A DNA stretch of 64,000 nt from an uncultured Eubacteriales bacterium (GCA_900542445.1 UQNN01000004.1:1-64000); one strand, 5' to 3'; numbered from the stretch's first letter, positions 15,777 through 24,690 are shown. Translations and numbers: made by a program. The notes: a model not told the origin generated them from the sequence alone.

Positions 15777-16061
15777 GTGAATCAGGCGATGGAGCGCAGG
15801 GTGCTGCGCGAGGCGGAATATATCGCCGCGACGGGCGCTACGGTGAGAAAGACGGCCAGCGTGCTGGGCGTATCCAAATCGACCGTACATAAGGACATGG
15901 AATCGCGATTGGCCGCGTTGTCTGCGCCGCTGCACAAAGAGGTGGCGGCCGTGATGGCCAAGAACAAAGCCGAGCGCCATCTGCGCGGCGGCGAAGCGAC
16001 GAGAAGACGATACGCGAAGGGGAACGATGGGGCTTCGCCCCAGTCCGGGAAACTCGCATAG
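15777..16061 (+). CDS. spoIIID: Sporulation transcription regulator SpoIIID
   Basis: 94 residues from GTG 15777, which has a G-rich run (15764-15770) at a workable distance; ATG 15771 has none but remains possible. The SpoIIID helix-turn-helix is clear: TVRKTASVLGVSKSTVHKDM, followed by NKAERHLRGGEATRRRYAKG. It is a mother-cell DNA-binding protein switching sigma-E and sigma-K gene sets. The mreB/mbl homologue follows, as in Bacillus. The last ~13 codons and the stop come from an inserted family A repeat, so the C-terminal tail is not native. Confidence 0.9.
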   Translation: MNQAMERRVLREAEYIAATGATVRKTASVLGVSKSTVHKDMESRLAALSAPLHKEVAAVMAKNKAERHLRGGEATRRRYAKGNDGASPQSGKLA

Positions 16062-16165
16062 TTGCGCAAGCGCTCCTTGCGATTTCCGCCATGCTTTTTC
16101 CCGCACAGCGGGCGCATGGCTTCGATCCCCCAGCAGGGAACTGAGTTCCCTGCACCTTCTGCTTC
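16021..16165 (-). repeat. Dispersed palindromic repeat, family A (copy 4, inverted), overlapping the spoIIID 3' end
   Basis: Reading the minus strand gives the same blocks as copy 8: a CAGGGAACTCAGTTCCCTG palindrome, the CGCCCGCTGTGCGGG hairpin, GGAAATCGCAAGGAGCG, TTGCGCAACTATGCGAG, and GGGGCGAAGCCCC. Bases 16021-16061 are translated as the tail of SpoIIID. Confidence 0.8.
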
Positions 16166-16226
16166 GCTTTGCGCTTATGGTTCGTAGATTAAGCGTGATA
16201 TAAGAGAAGGAAAAGGAGAACAACGA

Positions 16227-17264
16227 ATGTTTGGCGTGGATGAACTGGGGCTGGATTTGGGCACATCGACCCTGCATATGGTGGTGCGGGGAAAGGGCAT
16301 TGTGCTCAGCGAACCGGCATATGTGGCTTACGACCGGCAGACCCGCAATGTGGTCGCCGTCGGCGAAGAGGCGCGCCGCATGTATGGCCGTACCCCGGCG
16401 GGGCTGATTGTGGAAAGGCCGCTGAGGGACGGACGCATTCGCAGTTTTGACCTGGTGAGCAAGATGCTGCGCTATTTTCTGCGCAAGGTCGTCGGCAAGC
16501 GCGCAACGTTCCGCCCGAAACTGCTGCTGGCTCTGCCCGGCGGCATGGCGCCCAGCGAGCGTCAGACGTTGGTGGACGTGATCGTCGATGCGGGCGTGCG
16601 GAGCGTTGTGCCGGTGGATGAAGGGGTGGCCAGCGCGATCGGCGCAGGCATGCGCATTGACCAGCCGTATGGACGCATGAACATCGACATCGGCGGCGGG
16701 CGGACGAACGTATCCGTATTTTCCTTCGGCCATCAGATTGTCTGGGATATTCTGAACGTCGGCGGGGATCGGTTTGACGACGCGATCATCGACTATCTGC
16801 GCAAGAAGCACAACCTGCTCATTGGCGCGCGAACGGCGGAAGAACTGAAAATCGACATCGGATCGGCGCGGATGCGCGGCGTGAAACTGGAAATGGACGC
16901 CTGCGGGCGCAGTCTGGTTTCCGGTCTGCCGCGCGCGGTGACGGTGTCCTCCGAAGAGATGATCGAGGCGCTGGATGAGCCGCTGCGCGACCTGATGAGC
17001 GCGCTGCACAGGATGATCGAGCGCACGCCGCCGGAACTGGCGAGCGACATTTTCGACGAGGGCATCACCCTGAGCGGCGGCGGCGCGCAGCTCTTCGGGC
17101 TGGACGGGGTGATCAGCGATCAACTCAAGATTCGCACGACGCTGGCTGACGAGCCGGATCTCTGCGTGGCGCACGGGCTGAGCGAACTCATCGACGACGA
17201 GGATAAATACGAAAACATCGACCTGGTTTCCGGCAGCCGAAGCGATCTGCTGGAGGATGAATAA
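16227..17264 (+). CDS. Rod shape-determining protein of the MreB/Mbl family
   Basis: 345 residues, ATG 16227 with AAGGAG upstream. Actin-fold nucleotide motifs are visible: phosphate-1 LGLDLGTSTLHMVVRGKG, phosphate-2 MNIDIGGGRTNVSVF, and the adenosine motif ITLSGGGAQLFGLDG. It polymerises on the inner membrane face and guides side-wall peptidoglycan synthesis. Position after spoIIID is that of mbl in Bacillus. Compared with typical MreB the start is short and the acidic C-terminus (SGSRSDLLEDE) is extended. Confidence 0.88.
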   Translation: MFGVDELGLDLGTSTLHMVVRGKGIVLSEPAYVAYDRQTRNVVAVGEEARRMYGRTPAGLIVERPLRDGRIRSFDLVSKMLRYFLRKVVGKRATFRPKLLLALPGGMAPSERQTLVDVIVDAGVRSVVPVDEGVASAIGAGMRIDQPYGRMNIDIGGGRTNVSVFSFGHQIVWDILNVGGDRFDDAIIDYLRKKHNLLIGARTAEELKIDIGSARMRGVKLEMDACGRSLVSGLPRAVTVSSEEMIEALDEPLRDLMSALHRMIERTPPELASDIFDEGITLSGGGAQLFGLDGVISDQLKIRTTLADEPDLCVAHGLSELIDDEDKYENIDLVSGSRSDLLEDE

Positions 17265-17390
17265 GACAGACGCGATTTGGACGGAACTTTACAACGCGGC
17301 GAAAGCCGTTTTGAAGCCGCGCGGCGTTTCGAGTTTCATCGAGGCGGGGCGTCACGCCGGGCGATTTGACGCTGGAGTGGTGGATATAAA
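17257..17390 (+). pseudogene. Remnant: N-terminal part of a cytidine deaminase-like protein
   Basis: ATG 17257 overlaps the stop of the MreB-family gene. The first ~35 codons (AIWTELYNAAKAVLKPRGVS, then SFIEAG) follow the N-terminal pattern of Clostridia cytidine/blasticidin deaminase-like enzymes. The similarity then fades and none of the zinc motifs (CAE, PCxxC) occurs. The frame stays open to 17610, but it passes through a terminator at 17451 and a repeat, so that extension is not credible as a gene. Read as a truncated gene; identification is by pattern only. Confidence 0.45.
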
Positions 17391-17450
17391 AAGAGTGAAC
17401 AAAACGGAAAAGGGCATAAAGAAAAAATTGAATTTCAAATCATTTCCAGA

Positions 17451-17487
17451 GGCGCGGGGAAGGAAAGAACCCCGCGCCGCTTTTCTT
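17451..17487 (+). terminator. Terminator after the MreB-family gene region
   Basis: GGCGCGGGG ... CCCCGCGCC stem with an 11-base loop followed by GCTTTTCTTT. Confidence 0.75.
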
Positions 17488-17534
17488 TATGCCATAAATG
17501 TGATACAATCAATCTATCTTCTTTTTATTTTGCA

Positions 17535-17603
17535 AAGCGAAGTGAGGGTGCAGGGGAATCATTCCCCTGCTGGGGTTTGGGGCAAAGCCCCAAAACAAAG
17601 CCT
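17535..17603 (+). repeat. Dispersed palindromic repeat, family A (copy 5)
   Basis: GCAGGGGAATCATTCCCCTGC palindrome followed by TGGGGTTTGGGGCAAAGCCCC. It fills much of the gap before the HAD phosphatase gene. Confidence 0.65.
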
Positions 17604-17631
17604 CAAGTAAGAAACGAAGAGAGGTAACGAT

Positions 17632-18327
17632 ATGCGCTACGACGTGCTGCTGTGCGACGCGGATAATACGCTTTTCGATTTTAACAAGGCGGAGGAAAAC
17701 GCCTTTGCCATGGCCTGCGAAACAATGGGCTTTTCGTCTACGCCGGAATTGCTGGCGACCTATTCCAAAATCAATGAGGCGCTTTGGAAACTGCTCGAAC
17801 AGGGCGGCATCACGCAGGACGTGCTGCGCGTGCGGCGGTTTGAACAGTTTCTGGAAGCGATTCATCGGGAGGACGACGCGCAGAAGATGTGCGACGCGTT
17901 CGTTGACGCGCTGGGGAGGCAGAGCGTGCCGCTTGACGGCGCGGTAGAGGCGGTGAAGCGCTGGAGCGCCAAAGTGCCCGTCGTCATCGTGACCAACGGC
18001 ATTGGGCAGGTGCAGCGCGGGCGCATGGCCGGAAGCGAGATTCGCCCGTATATCAGCGGACTGGTCATCAGCGAAGAAGTCGGCGCGGCGAAGCCGAACC
18101 CGCTGATGCTGGAAAAAGGGATGGAGCTGGCACGGGTGACGGACAGGAGGCGCGCGCTGATGCTCGGCGATTCGCTGACCAGCGACATGGCGGCGGCCGG
18201 GAACGCAGGGATTGACGCCTGCTGGTTCAACCCGAAGGGGGCGGCCAACGACAGGGGCGTGCCGATTGCCTACGAAATCGCGTCGCTGGATGAAGTGGAC
18301 GCGATCCTTGACGGAACGGAGGAATGA
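17632..18327 (+). CDS. HAD-family phosphatase, YjjG-like (noncanonical pyrimidine nucleotidase)
   Basis: 231 residues; ATG 17632 with GAGAGG upstream. Motif I is LLCDADNTLFDF (nucleophile and acid Asp pair), motif II VIVTNG, motif III the Lys in AAKPNPLML, motif IV MLGDSLTSDMAAAGNAG. A helical cap lies between motifs I and II (subfamily IA). The opening DADNTLFDFNKAE strongly resembles YjjG/YfnB, which dephosphorylate noncanonical pyrimidine nucleotides in the cytosol. The stop overlaps the next start by four bases (ATGA). Confidence 0.82.
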   Translation: MRYDVLLCDADNTLFDFNKAEENAFAMACETMGFSSTPELLATYSKINEALWKLLEQGGITQDVLRVRRFEQFLEAIHREDDAQKMCDAFVDALGRQSVPLDGAVEAVKRWSAKVPVVIVTNGIGQVQRGRMAGSEIRPYISGLVISEEVGAAKPNPLMLEKGMELARVTDRRRALMLGDSLTSDMAAAGNAGIDACWFNPKGAANDRGVPIAYEIASLDEVDAILDGTEE

Positions 18328-21300
18328 GCGTGAAGCGGAATATCAAAAAAATGGCGCTGGCGGCGATGCTGGCGGGCATGCTGGGCAGTCTGACGGGCTG
18401 CTTTATTCAGCCCGACCCGACGCTCGATCCGCTGCAAATCAGCGACGGGACGGTGCCGTTTGGCACGGTGCAGGCGCTTCCGACGAACACACCGACCCCC
18501 GTGCCGCAGAGCACGCCAAGCCCCACGCCGGACACGTGGCAATCCAGCGACCAGAGCACGTGGGAGGATTGGTCGAGCGGCAGTCTGCCGACAACCACGC
18601 CCAAAACGGCGGCGACTGCCGCGCCGGGCGCGCAAAGCTGGCAGACCTCTACACAGGATTACAACGCGGGCTATCCCGTGCTGCGCGTCGGCTCGACGGG
18701 CAGCGACGTCAGCGATTTGCAGGCGCGGCTGACCGAGCTGGGCTATTACACCGGAACGATCGACGGCAAATACTCCACCGGCACGCAGAGCGCCGTTACG
18801 GAGTTCCAAAGCCGAAACGGTCTCACGGCGGACGGCATTGCGGGCCGCGCGACGCAGGACAAGCTCTATTCCGCATCGGCGCAGCCCAAGACAGTCAGCG
18901 CCAGCACGACGGAAAGCGGCTATACGCTGCTCAAGGAGGGCGCATCCGGTTTGGAGGTGCGCAAATTGCAGGGCCGTCTGGCGGAGCTGGGGTATTACGC
19001 GGGCGGCGTGGACGGCATTTACGGCTCGACGACGACCAGCGCTGTGAAGGCCTTCCAGCGGGCGAACGGACTGAGCGGCGACGGACAGGCGGGCACGCAG
19101 ACGCAGACGAAGCTATATTCCGCGAATGCGAAATACGCAACCAGTCCGGTGACGACGGCGAACCCGGATCAGACGCGCACGTTGAGCGTCGGCATGACGG
19201 GCAACGACGTTTACGCTTTGCAGGAGCGGTTGATTGAGCTGAACTACCTCAGCGGCGTGGCGGACGGCGTATTCGGCACGGAGACGCAGAACGCGCTGAT
19301 TGCATTCCAGAACCGGAACGGGCTGACGGCGGACGGCACGGCGGGCGCAAGCACACTCAAAAAACTGAGCGGAAGCTGCAAGGCGGCGACCGCGACGGCT
19401 GCGCCCAGCAGCAACGGCACGCTGCACGAGGGCGACAGCGGCGAGGACGTTTACAATTTGCAGGCGCGGCTGTTTGAGCTGGGCTATTATAACGGGCGCA
19501 TCGACGGACGCTATTCCAGCGAGACGACGGCGGCGGTCAAGGCCTTCCAGAAGGCGAACGGCCTGAGCGCGGACGGCATTGCGGGCCAGGGCACGCTGAA
19601 CAAATTGAACAGCGGCAACGCGGTCGTGTCGGATGGCACGACAGACGACGTGACCGGCGACGAGACGGGCGACGAACCGACGGCGACCTATCAGCCGACG
19701 ACGGCCTACACCGTGCTGCGGCGCGGCGACAAGAGCGACCAGGTGCAGGTGATGCAGCGCTATCTGGCGACGCTGGGTTATCTCAATTCCACGCCGGACG
19801 GGCAGTTTGGCTCGGCCACGGAACGCGCGGTGAAGCTTTTTCAGGAGGCGAACGGCCTGAGCGCGGACGGCATTGCGGGAAGCGGCACGCTCTCCATCCT
19901 GTACGGCGACGCTCCGGTGAGCTACAACGCATACTTCGGCTTATCCGGAAACGGTGCGAGCGGCGGCACGACGACCGTCGCGCCGACGCCTGTGCCAGAT
20001 ATGACGACGGTCATCCAGTGGGAGAGCGAGGGCGACAACGTGCGCCAATACCAGCAGCGGCTGGTGGAGCTGGGCTATCTGGACAGCAAATCCGTCACGG
20101 GCAAATTCAACCAGAAGACCGTGGAGGCGACAAAGGCTTTCCAGACGATGAACGACCTCAAGGTGGACGGCGCGGCGGGGCCGCAGTCCCTCAAACTGAT
20201 TTATTCGGGCGACGCGCTGGACGCAAACGGCGTGCGCGTCGGCGACAAGCTGGGCAGCGCATCGGATACCGTGACGGTATCCGACGTGCTGACGGCGGGC
20301 ATGAGCGGCGAACAGGTGCGACAGGTGCAAAGCCGATTGGCGGCACTGGGCTACCTGTCCGCCTCTTTTATAAGCGGCACATATGACGACGCGACGGCGC
20401 AGGCCGTTCGACAGTTTCAGCAGGCCAACGGGCTGACGGCGGACGGCACGGCGGGAAGCGCCACGCAGTCGCGGCTTTACGCCAACAATGCCGTGACGGC
20501 ACAGGTGGCGAAGGCTTCCGCAGACAATGGCGAGCGGCAGAGCGCCGAATACCGCGTGAACGGCGCGTATCAGGCGAGTTTGGCAGGCGGCGGCATTGCG
20601 GTGGGGGACAGGGAAGCACTCTACTGTGCGGACGCGTCACAGGGCGGCATTCTGGTCAAAAAGCCCTACAACGGCGCGGCGGCCAGCGTGATGGCCTACG
20701 ACGTGCCGCGCTTTCTGCATCTGACCAACGGCAAGCTGTATTACGTCGCCAGCGAAGGCGGCGAGGACTGCGTGATCCGCCTGAACACGCAGAGCGGAAG
20801 CCGCGAGGTTTTGGCGCGCGCGGGCGTGGTGCTGAAATTTGCGCTGTGCGACGGCGTGATGTACATGCTGGACGCGAATGCGGCGCTGAAAGAAAAAACG
20901 CTCTCCGGCGAGGAGAGCGAACTGATGACGGGGGTCAGCGATTTTACGCTGGACGCGGTGAACAAGACGCTTTTGTGCGTGACACAGGATGGCGTGACCG
21001 CCTTCGGCATTCAGACGGGGCAGAGCGAGAGCGTCTACACCGGCGCGGCGGATCAGGCGATGATGTGCGGGCAGGCGCTGCTCGTGCGTTCCGGCGGGAG
21101 CGTCATCCGCGTGATGAACGGGCAGATGGCCACGATTCGCCGGGACGGCGCGTCATGCCTGCTCGTCTACGGGCAGAAGGTGATCGAGCTGACGGGCAGG
21201 AGCGTGATGACCTGCGATGTGAACGGCGAAAACGCGACGATGATCGCAGACGGTTCGTTTGAGGCCGCGTCGATTGCAAACGGGGTGCTGTACCTGGGGA

Positions 21301-21335
21301 GCGCGAGCGGGTACACGAAGAGCGTGAGCCTGTAA
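18324..21335 (+). CDS. Lipoprotein with seven peptidoglycan-binding repeats and a C-terminal propeller-like domain
   Basis: 1003 residues. The signal peptide ends in a lipobox (SLTGC, Cys near 27), followed by a Thr/Pro/Ser-rich linker. Seven PG_binding_1 repeats of ~65-75 residues occupy about 112-735, each with a pattern such as DVSDLQARLTELGYYTG then AVTEFQSRNGLTADGIAG. The last ~270 residues are beta-rich, with recurring short units (YCADASQGGILVKK, LYYVASEGGEDCVIRL) like DUF5050-type propellers. It is predicted to be membrane-anchored and wall-bound outside the cell. Tight coupling to the HAD gene is unexplained. No catalytic residues were seen; it is likely a scaffold or sensor of the wall. 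Confidence 0.82.
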   Translation: MSVKRNIKKMALAAMLAGMLGSLTGCFIQPDPTLDPLQISDGTVPFGTVQALPTNTPTPVPQSTPSPTPDTWQSSDQSTWEDWSSGSLPTTTPKTAATAAPGAQSWQTSTQDYNAGYPVLRVGSTGSDVSDLQARLTELGYYTGTIDGKYSTGTQSAVTEFQSRNGLTADGIAGRATQDKLYSASAQPKTVSASTTESGYTLLKEGASGLEVRKLQGRLAELGYYAGGVDGIYGSTTTSAVKAFQRANGLSGDGQAGTQTQTKLYSANAKYATSPVTTANPDQTRTLSVGMTGNDVYALQERLIELNYLSGVADGVFGTETQNALIAFQNRNGLTADGTAGASTLKKLSGSCKAATATAAPSSNGTLHEGDSGEDVYNLQARLFELGYYNGRIDGRYSSETTAAVKAFQKANGLSADGIAGQGTLNKLNSGNAVVSDGTTDDVTGDETGDEPTATYQPTTAYTVLRRGDKSDQVQVMQRYLATLGYLNSTPDGQFGSATERAVKLFQEANGLSADGIAGSGTLSILYGDAPVSYNAYFGLSGNGASGGTTTVAPTPVPDMTTVIQWESEGDNVRQYQQRLVELGYLDSKSVTGKFNQKTVEATKAFQTMNDLKVDGAAGPQSLKLIYSGDALDANGVRVGDKLGSASDTVTVSDVLTAGMSGEQVRQVQSRLAALGYLSASFISGTYDDATAQAVRQFQQANGLTADGTAGSATQSRLYANNAVTAQVAKASADNGERQSAEYRVNGAYQASLAGGGIAVGDREALYCADASQGGILVKKPYNGAAASVMAYDVPRFLHLTNGKLYYVASEGGEDCVIRLNTQSGSREVLARAGVVLKFALCDGVMYMLDANAALKEKTLSGEESELMTGVSDFTLDAVNKTLLCVTQDGVTAFGIQTGQSESVYTGAADQAMMCGQALLVRSGGSVIRVMNGQMATIRRDGASCLLVYGQKVIELTGRSVMTCDVNGENATMIADGSFEAASIANGVLYLGSASGYTKSVSL

Positions 21336-21336
21336 G

Positions 21337-21482
21337 GAACGACGTTGGGCTGCCGCCCAAACCCGCCTGAGGGATAAAATCCCTCAGACTCCCCTCTATG
21401 CGCCGCACATGTGCGGCGCATAAGGAGGAAGGTCAAGGGAACTCAGTTCCCTTGCAGGGTTCGGGACAGCGTCCCGACGTTT
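21337..21482 (-). repeat. Dispersed palindromic repeat, family A (copy 6)
   Basis: Holds GGGCTGCCGCCC, then AACCCGCCTGAGGG, the inverse of 8022-8067, followed by a perfect ATGCGCCGCACATGTGCGGCGCAT palindrome (in two halves, 21398-21421), AAGGGAACTCAGTTCCCTT and GGGACAGCGTCCC. No gene is present. Confidence 0.75.
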
Positions 21483-21491
21483 TCCTTTCTG

Positions 21492-21974
21492 TTACAAGCT
21501 GAACGCCTCGTCCAGCGCGCGGAGGAACGCGGCGCACTCGTCGTCTTCCATCAGAGCGGCATAGGCGGTTTTTGCGGCGGCAACAAATTCCGTCCGCAGA
21601 CCGATTATGCCATAATCGCATAACGGACAGACGGCTTTTGCGCGGACGTCGAGTTTGACGTGCGGCGAGCCGTCTTTTTTGAAATGCAGGAAAAGCGGAA
21701 ACAGGCGGCAGGCCAGCGGGCGGTTTTCGCGGCTGCACGTGCCGTTGCAGACAAAGAGATGCGCCGGGCGGCCCGCCAGCTCGAAATGCGCGGGGATGAC
21801 CCGGCCGAATGCGCAAGGCGCAAAGAGCGCTTCTTCGCCGGGAAAAAGCAGCATGCCTGTCTGTTCGTCGCCCTTGCAGCATGCGAAGCCGCAGAGCCGG
21901 CCGCAGTCGGTCAAAAGGGGCGTGAGATCGGAAAGGGCGGCGCGGGCGCTGAGAACGGCGGAAAGAGATGACAT
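21492..21974 (-). CDS. Cysteine-cluster protein, YkgJ-like
   Basis: 160 residues; GGAGG lies 5 bases upstream of the start at 21974. Cys positions are CGRLCGFACC near the N-terminus, CNGTCSRENRPLACRLFP in the middle, and CPLC toward the end, the arrangement of the YkgJ-type putative zinc/iron-binding family. A metal or Fe-S site in a cytosolic protein is expected; no reaction is known. It lies downstream of murC on the same strand, separated by a family B repeat. Confidence 0.65.
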   Translation of the reverse strand: MSSLSAVLSARAALSDLTPLLTDCGRLCGFACCKGDEQTGMLLFPGEEALFAPCAFGRVIPAHFELAGRPAHLFVCNGTCSRENRPLACRLFPLFLHFKKDGSPHVKLDVRAKAVCPLCDYGIIGLRTEFVAAAKTAYAALMEDDECAAFLRALDEAFSL

Positions 21975-22010
21975 GGGAACCTCCGAATGAAAAAATGAGT
22001 GGAGAGAAGA

Positions 22011-22062
22011 AAGCCTCCCTCTTTGAGGGAGGTGGGATGCCGAAGGCAGCCGGAAGGAGTTA
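22011..22062 (-). repeat. Dispersed repeat, family B (copy 1)
   Basis: GCCTCCCTCTTTGAGGGAGG hairpin followed by GCCGAAGGCAGCCGGAAGGAG. It is the inverted form of copies at 25338 and 29194. It abuts the murC stop codon and could work as its terminator. Confidence 0.7.
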
Positions 22063-23442
22063 ATCCCCGTGCTTCTGAATCTGCGCGTTGAGCAGGTTGA
22101 TATTGCCGCAGCTCATGGTGATGACCAGATCGCCGGGCTGCCAATGCGCGCGCAGATAGGCTTCCGCATCGTCAAACGTCGGGGTATAATGCGCGGGCAC
22201 GCCCTCCGCCTGCATGGCCTTGACGAGCATGGTTGCGTGGATATCGCCGGGGTCTTTTTCGCGTGCGGCGAAGATATCCGTCACCAGCACCTCGTCGGCG
22301 AGGTCGCAGCAGTGGATATAATCCCTGAACAGCGTTTTGACGCGGGAATAGGTGTGCGGCTGCATGACGGCGAACAGGCGCTTATGCGGCTGATGGACGG
22401 CGTTTTCCAGCGCGCTGTGCATCTCGGCGGGGTTATGGCCGTAATCGGTATAGAGCTTCACGCCGCAGACCGTTCCGGTGTACTCAAAGCGGCGGTGCGG
22501 CGCGGCAAAGCGCGAAAGCGACGCGGCGACGGCCTCCGGCTGTGCGCCTGCCTCGACGCACGCGGCCATCGTCGCCAGCGCGTGCATGACGTTGAATTCG
22601 CCCGGCACGAGCAGATGGACATGGGCAAGGGGTTTGCCCTCGAAGCCGAAATCAAATTCCGCGCAGCCGGTGTCGTCATAGACGAGGTTCAGCGGCCGCC
22701 ACTGATTGCCCTCGCCGAAACCATAGCTGACCGTGCGGCAGGTCTGCTTTTTCAGCAGCGCCGCGACGCGCGGATCGTCGCCGTTGCCGATGCACGTGCC
22801 GCTTTCCGGCAGAAGGTCGCAGAATTTGGCGAAGGCGTGGGCGATATCGTCGAGATCCTTATAGAAATCGAGATGATCTTCCTCGATGTTGGTGACGACG
22901 GCGATGGTCGGATGGAAGTGCAGGAAGCTGGCGTTAAACTCACAGGCTTCCACGACGAAGGTGTCATGCCCGCCCACGCGCGTGCTGCCGCCGATATAAT
23001 CCAGCTGGCCGCCGATATGCACGGTGGGATCAAACCCGGTATCGACCATGACTTCGGCGATCATGGAAGTGGTGGTGGTTTTGCCGTGCGTGCCGCAGAC
23101 GTTGATGGCGTGGCGATAGCCCTCCATGAGCTGCCCCAGCAGCGTTGCGCGCTCCATCTGGGGGATGCCCAGCTCCTCGGCGCGCATGCGTTCGGGGTTA
23201 TCCTTCGCGATGGCGGCGGAATAGATGACGAGATCCGCGCCATCCACATTTTCCGCGCGCTGGCCGATGAACACGTGAATGCCCGACTGCTCCAGCGCGT
23301 CGGTCGTATAGGAGCGGGCGGAGTCCGAACCCGTGACGCGCACGCCGAGCTTGACCAGCATGCCGGCCAGACCGCTCATCGAGCTGCCGCCGATGCCGAT
23401 CATGTGCGCGCGTTTGCCCGTATAATCTTTGATATGCGGCAT
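22060..23442 (-). CDS. murC: UDP-N-acetylmuramate--L-alanine ligase
   Basis: 460 residues, the normal size. AGGAGG upstream supports the start at 23442. N-terminal UDP-binding loop HMIGIGGSSMSGLAGML, ATP-binding NVCGTHGKTTTTSMIAEV, and the central EACEFNASFLHFHP and TNIEEDHLDFY motifs mark the Mur ligase family; DYGHNPAEM lies in the C-terminal domain. It adds L-Ala to UDP-MurNAc, the first peptide step of wall synthesis. It is divergent from purR. Confidence 0.93.
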   Translation of the reverse strand: MPHIKDYTGKRAHMIGIGGSSMSGLAGMLVKLGVRVTGSDSARSYTTDALEQSGIHVFIGQRAENVDGADLVIYSAAIAKDNPERMRAEELGIPQMERATLLGQLMEGYRHAINVCGTHGKTTTTSMIAEVMVDTGFDPTVHIGGQLDYIGGSTRVGGHDTFVVEACEFNASFLHFHPTIAVVTNIEEDHLDFYKDLDDIAHAFAKFCDLLPESGTCIGNGDDPRVAALLKKQTCRTVSYGFGEGNQWRPLNLVYDDTGCAEFDFGFEGKPLAHVHLLVPGEFNVMHALATMAACVEAGAQPEAVAASLSRFAAPHRRFEYTGTVCGVKLYTDYGHNPAEMHSALENAVHQPHKRLFAVMQPHTYSRVKTLFRDYIHCCDLADEVLVTDIFAAREKDPGDIHATMLVKAMQAEGVPAHYTPTFDDAEAYLRAHWQPGDLVITMSCGNINLLNAQIQKHGD

Positions 23443-23565
23443 AAAGCGCCTCCTTAGCAGATTGTTACACGGATATTATACGCCCGAAAAAGCCCCGCAA
23501 GCAACCAAAATGCGAAAAAAGGCTGAACGTTTTGATAAACTGTGATAAAATTCGGAAAAAAGTGT

Positions 23566-23604
23566 AATTCAGGGCTTTATTTATTTGAAAAGCTGAATTA
23601 TAAT
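23566..23604 (+). promoter_or_regulatory. purR promoter region with inverted repeat
   Basis: The -10 TATAAT is at 23599-23604, without a good -35. AATTCAG (23566-23572) and CTGAATT (23593-23599) form a 7-base inverted repeat separated by 20 bases and touching the -10. It is a candidate operator; it does not look like a Bacillus PurBox. Confidence 0.4.
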
Positions 23605-23646
23605 AGAGCAAAATTACTTTAACATTCGTATTTGGGAGGGATGGAC

Positions 23647-24489
23647 ATGGACCGCATCCGCCGTAACGAGCGACTTGCCGCCATGACACGGATTCTGGTG
23701 GAATCCCCGAATAAAATTTTCACGCTCGGCACATTCTGTGAGATGTTTGGCGCGGCGAAGTCCACGCTCAGCGAGGATATCGACATTCTGCGCGGAGTTT
23801 TCGCGCAGTTCCATTTGGGCCAGCTGGACACGGTGACCGGCGCGGCAGGCGGCGTCCGTTATCGTCCGGCGCTCGCGCCGGAAGACGCTTACCGCACGGT
23901 GAAGGATCTGGCGCAGATGCTGGCCGCGCCGGGGCGCGTTCTGCCGGGCGGTTTCATCTATATGGCCGATGTTCTGGCGATGCCGGACGTGGTGGAGCGG
24001 ATGGGCACGATCATTGCCTCTCAATTTTACCGCGCGGAACCGGATTTCGTCTTGACGATGGAGACGAAGGGCATTCCGGTTGCGATGATGACGGCGCGGG
24101 CACTGGGCGTGCCGACGGTCATTGTGCGCAGAGACAGCAAGGTTTACGAAGGCCCGGCGGTGAATATCAATTATCTGTCCGGTTCAGGCAGCCGGGTGGA
24201 GACGATGAGCCTTTCCCGCCGCGCGGTGAAGGAAGGCCAGCGGGCGCTGATTGTGGACGACTTCATGCGCGCGGGCGGCACGGCGCGCGGCATGGTGGAC
24301 ATGATGCGCGAGTTTTCAGTGACGGTCGTCGGCGTATGCGTGCTGATTTCCACACAGGAGCCTGCGAAGAAGCGGCTGGACGGCGTGAAGAGCCTGCTGG
24401 TCATCGAAGAGGCGGACGAGAGCACGGGCAGCGCGAACATCCGCCCGGCGAACTGGCTCTCTCAGGCTGTGGAGAAGAACAAGGCATAA
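23647..24489 (+). CDS. purR: Pur operon repressor PurR
   Basis: 280 residues from ATG 23647, seven bases after GGGAGG; ATG 23641 is too close to it. An N-terminal winged helix (RRNERLAAMTRILVESPNKI, then MFGAAKSTLSEDIDI) is fused to a phosphoribosyltransferase-like domain with the PRPP loop LIVDDFMRAGGTARG, as in Bacillus PurR. It represses purine genes and is released by PRPP. The product of a conserved single gene, here upstream of pth. Confidence 0.92.
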   Translation: MDRIRRNERLAAMTRILVESPNKIFTLGTFCEMFGAAKSTLSEDIDILRGVFAQFHLGQLDTVTGAAGGVRYRPALAPEDAYRTVKDLAQMLAAPGRVLPGGFIYMADVLAMPDVVERMGTIIASQFYRAEPDFVLTMETKGIPVAMMTARALGVPTVIVRRDSKVYEGPAVNINYLSGSGSRVETMSLSRRAVKEGQRALIVDDFMRAGGTARGMVDMMREFSVTVVGVCVLISTQEPAKKRLDGVKSLLVIEEADESTGSANIRPANWLSQAVEKNKA

Positions 24490-24490
24490 G

Positions 24491-24690
24491 GGAAGGGACG
24501 ATGAGGGCGCTGCCCTCAAACTCCCGGCAGGAACCTGAGGTTCCTGCACCTCCCTGCTTCGCGGCATGCCGCGAAGCAGGGAGGGAAATCCAAGGAACGG
24601 AACGAACGCCCGCTGTGCGGGACGCAGTGAGCGAAGTTCCAGGTTCTTGGTGGGGTTCGGGGCAAAGCCCCGACGTATCCCTTAAAAAAC
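24491..24690 (+). repeat. Dispersed palindromic repeat, family A (copy 7, composite)
   Basis: Contains GGCAGGAACCTGAGGTTCCTGC, a CTGCTTCGCGGCATGCCGCG / CGAAGCAGG palindrome, CGCCCGCTGTGCGGGACGC, a CCAGGTTCTTGG part, and GGGGCAAAGCCCCGAC. It fills the purR-pth gap. A further hairpin, GCGGGAGCGCC ... GGCGTTCCCGC, sits at 24710-24739. No gene is present. Confidence 0.7.
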
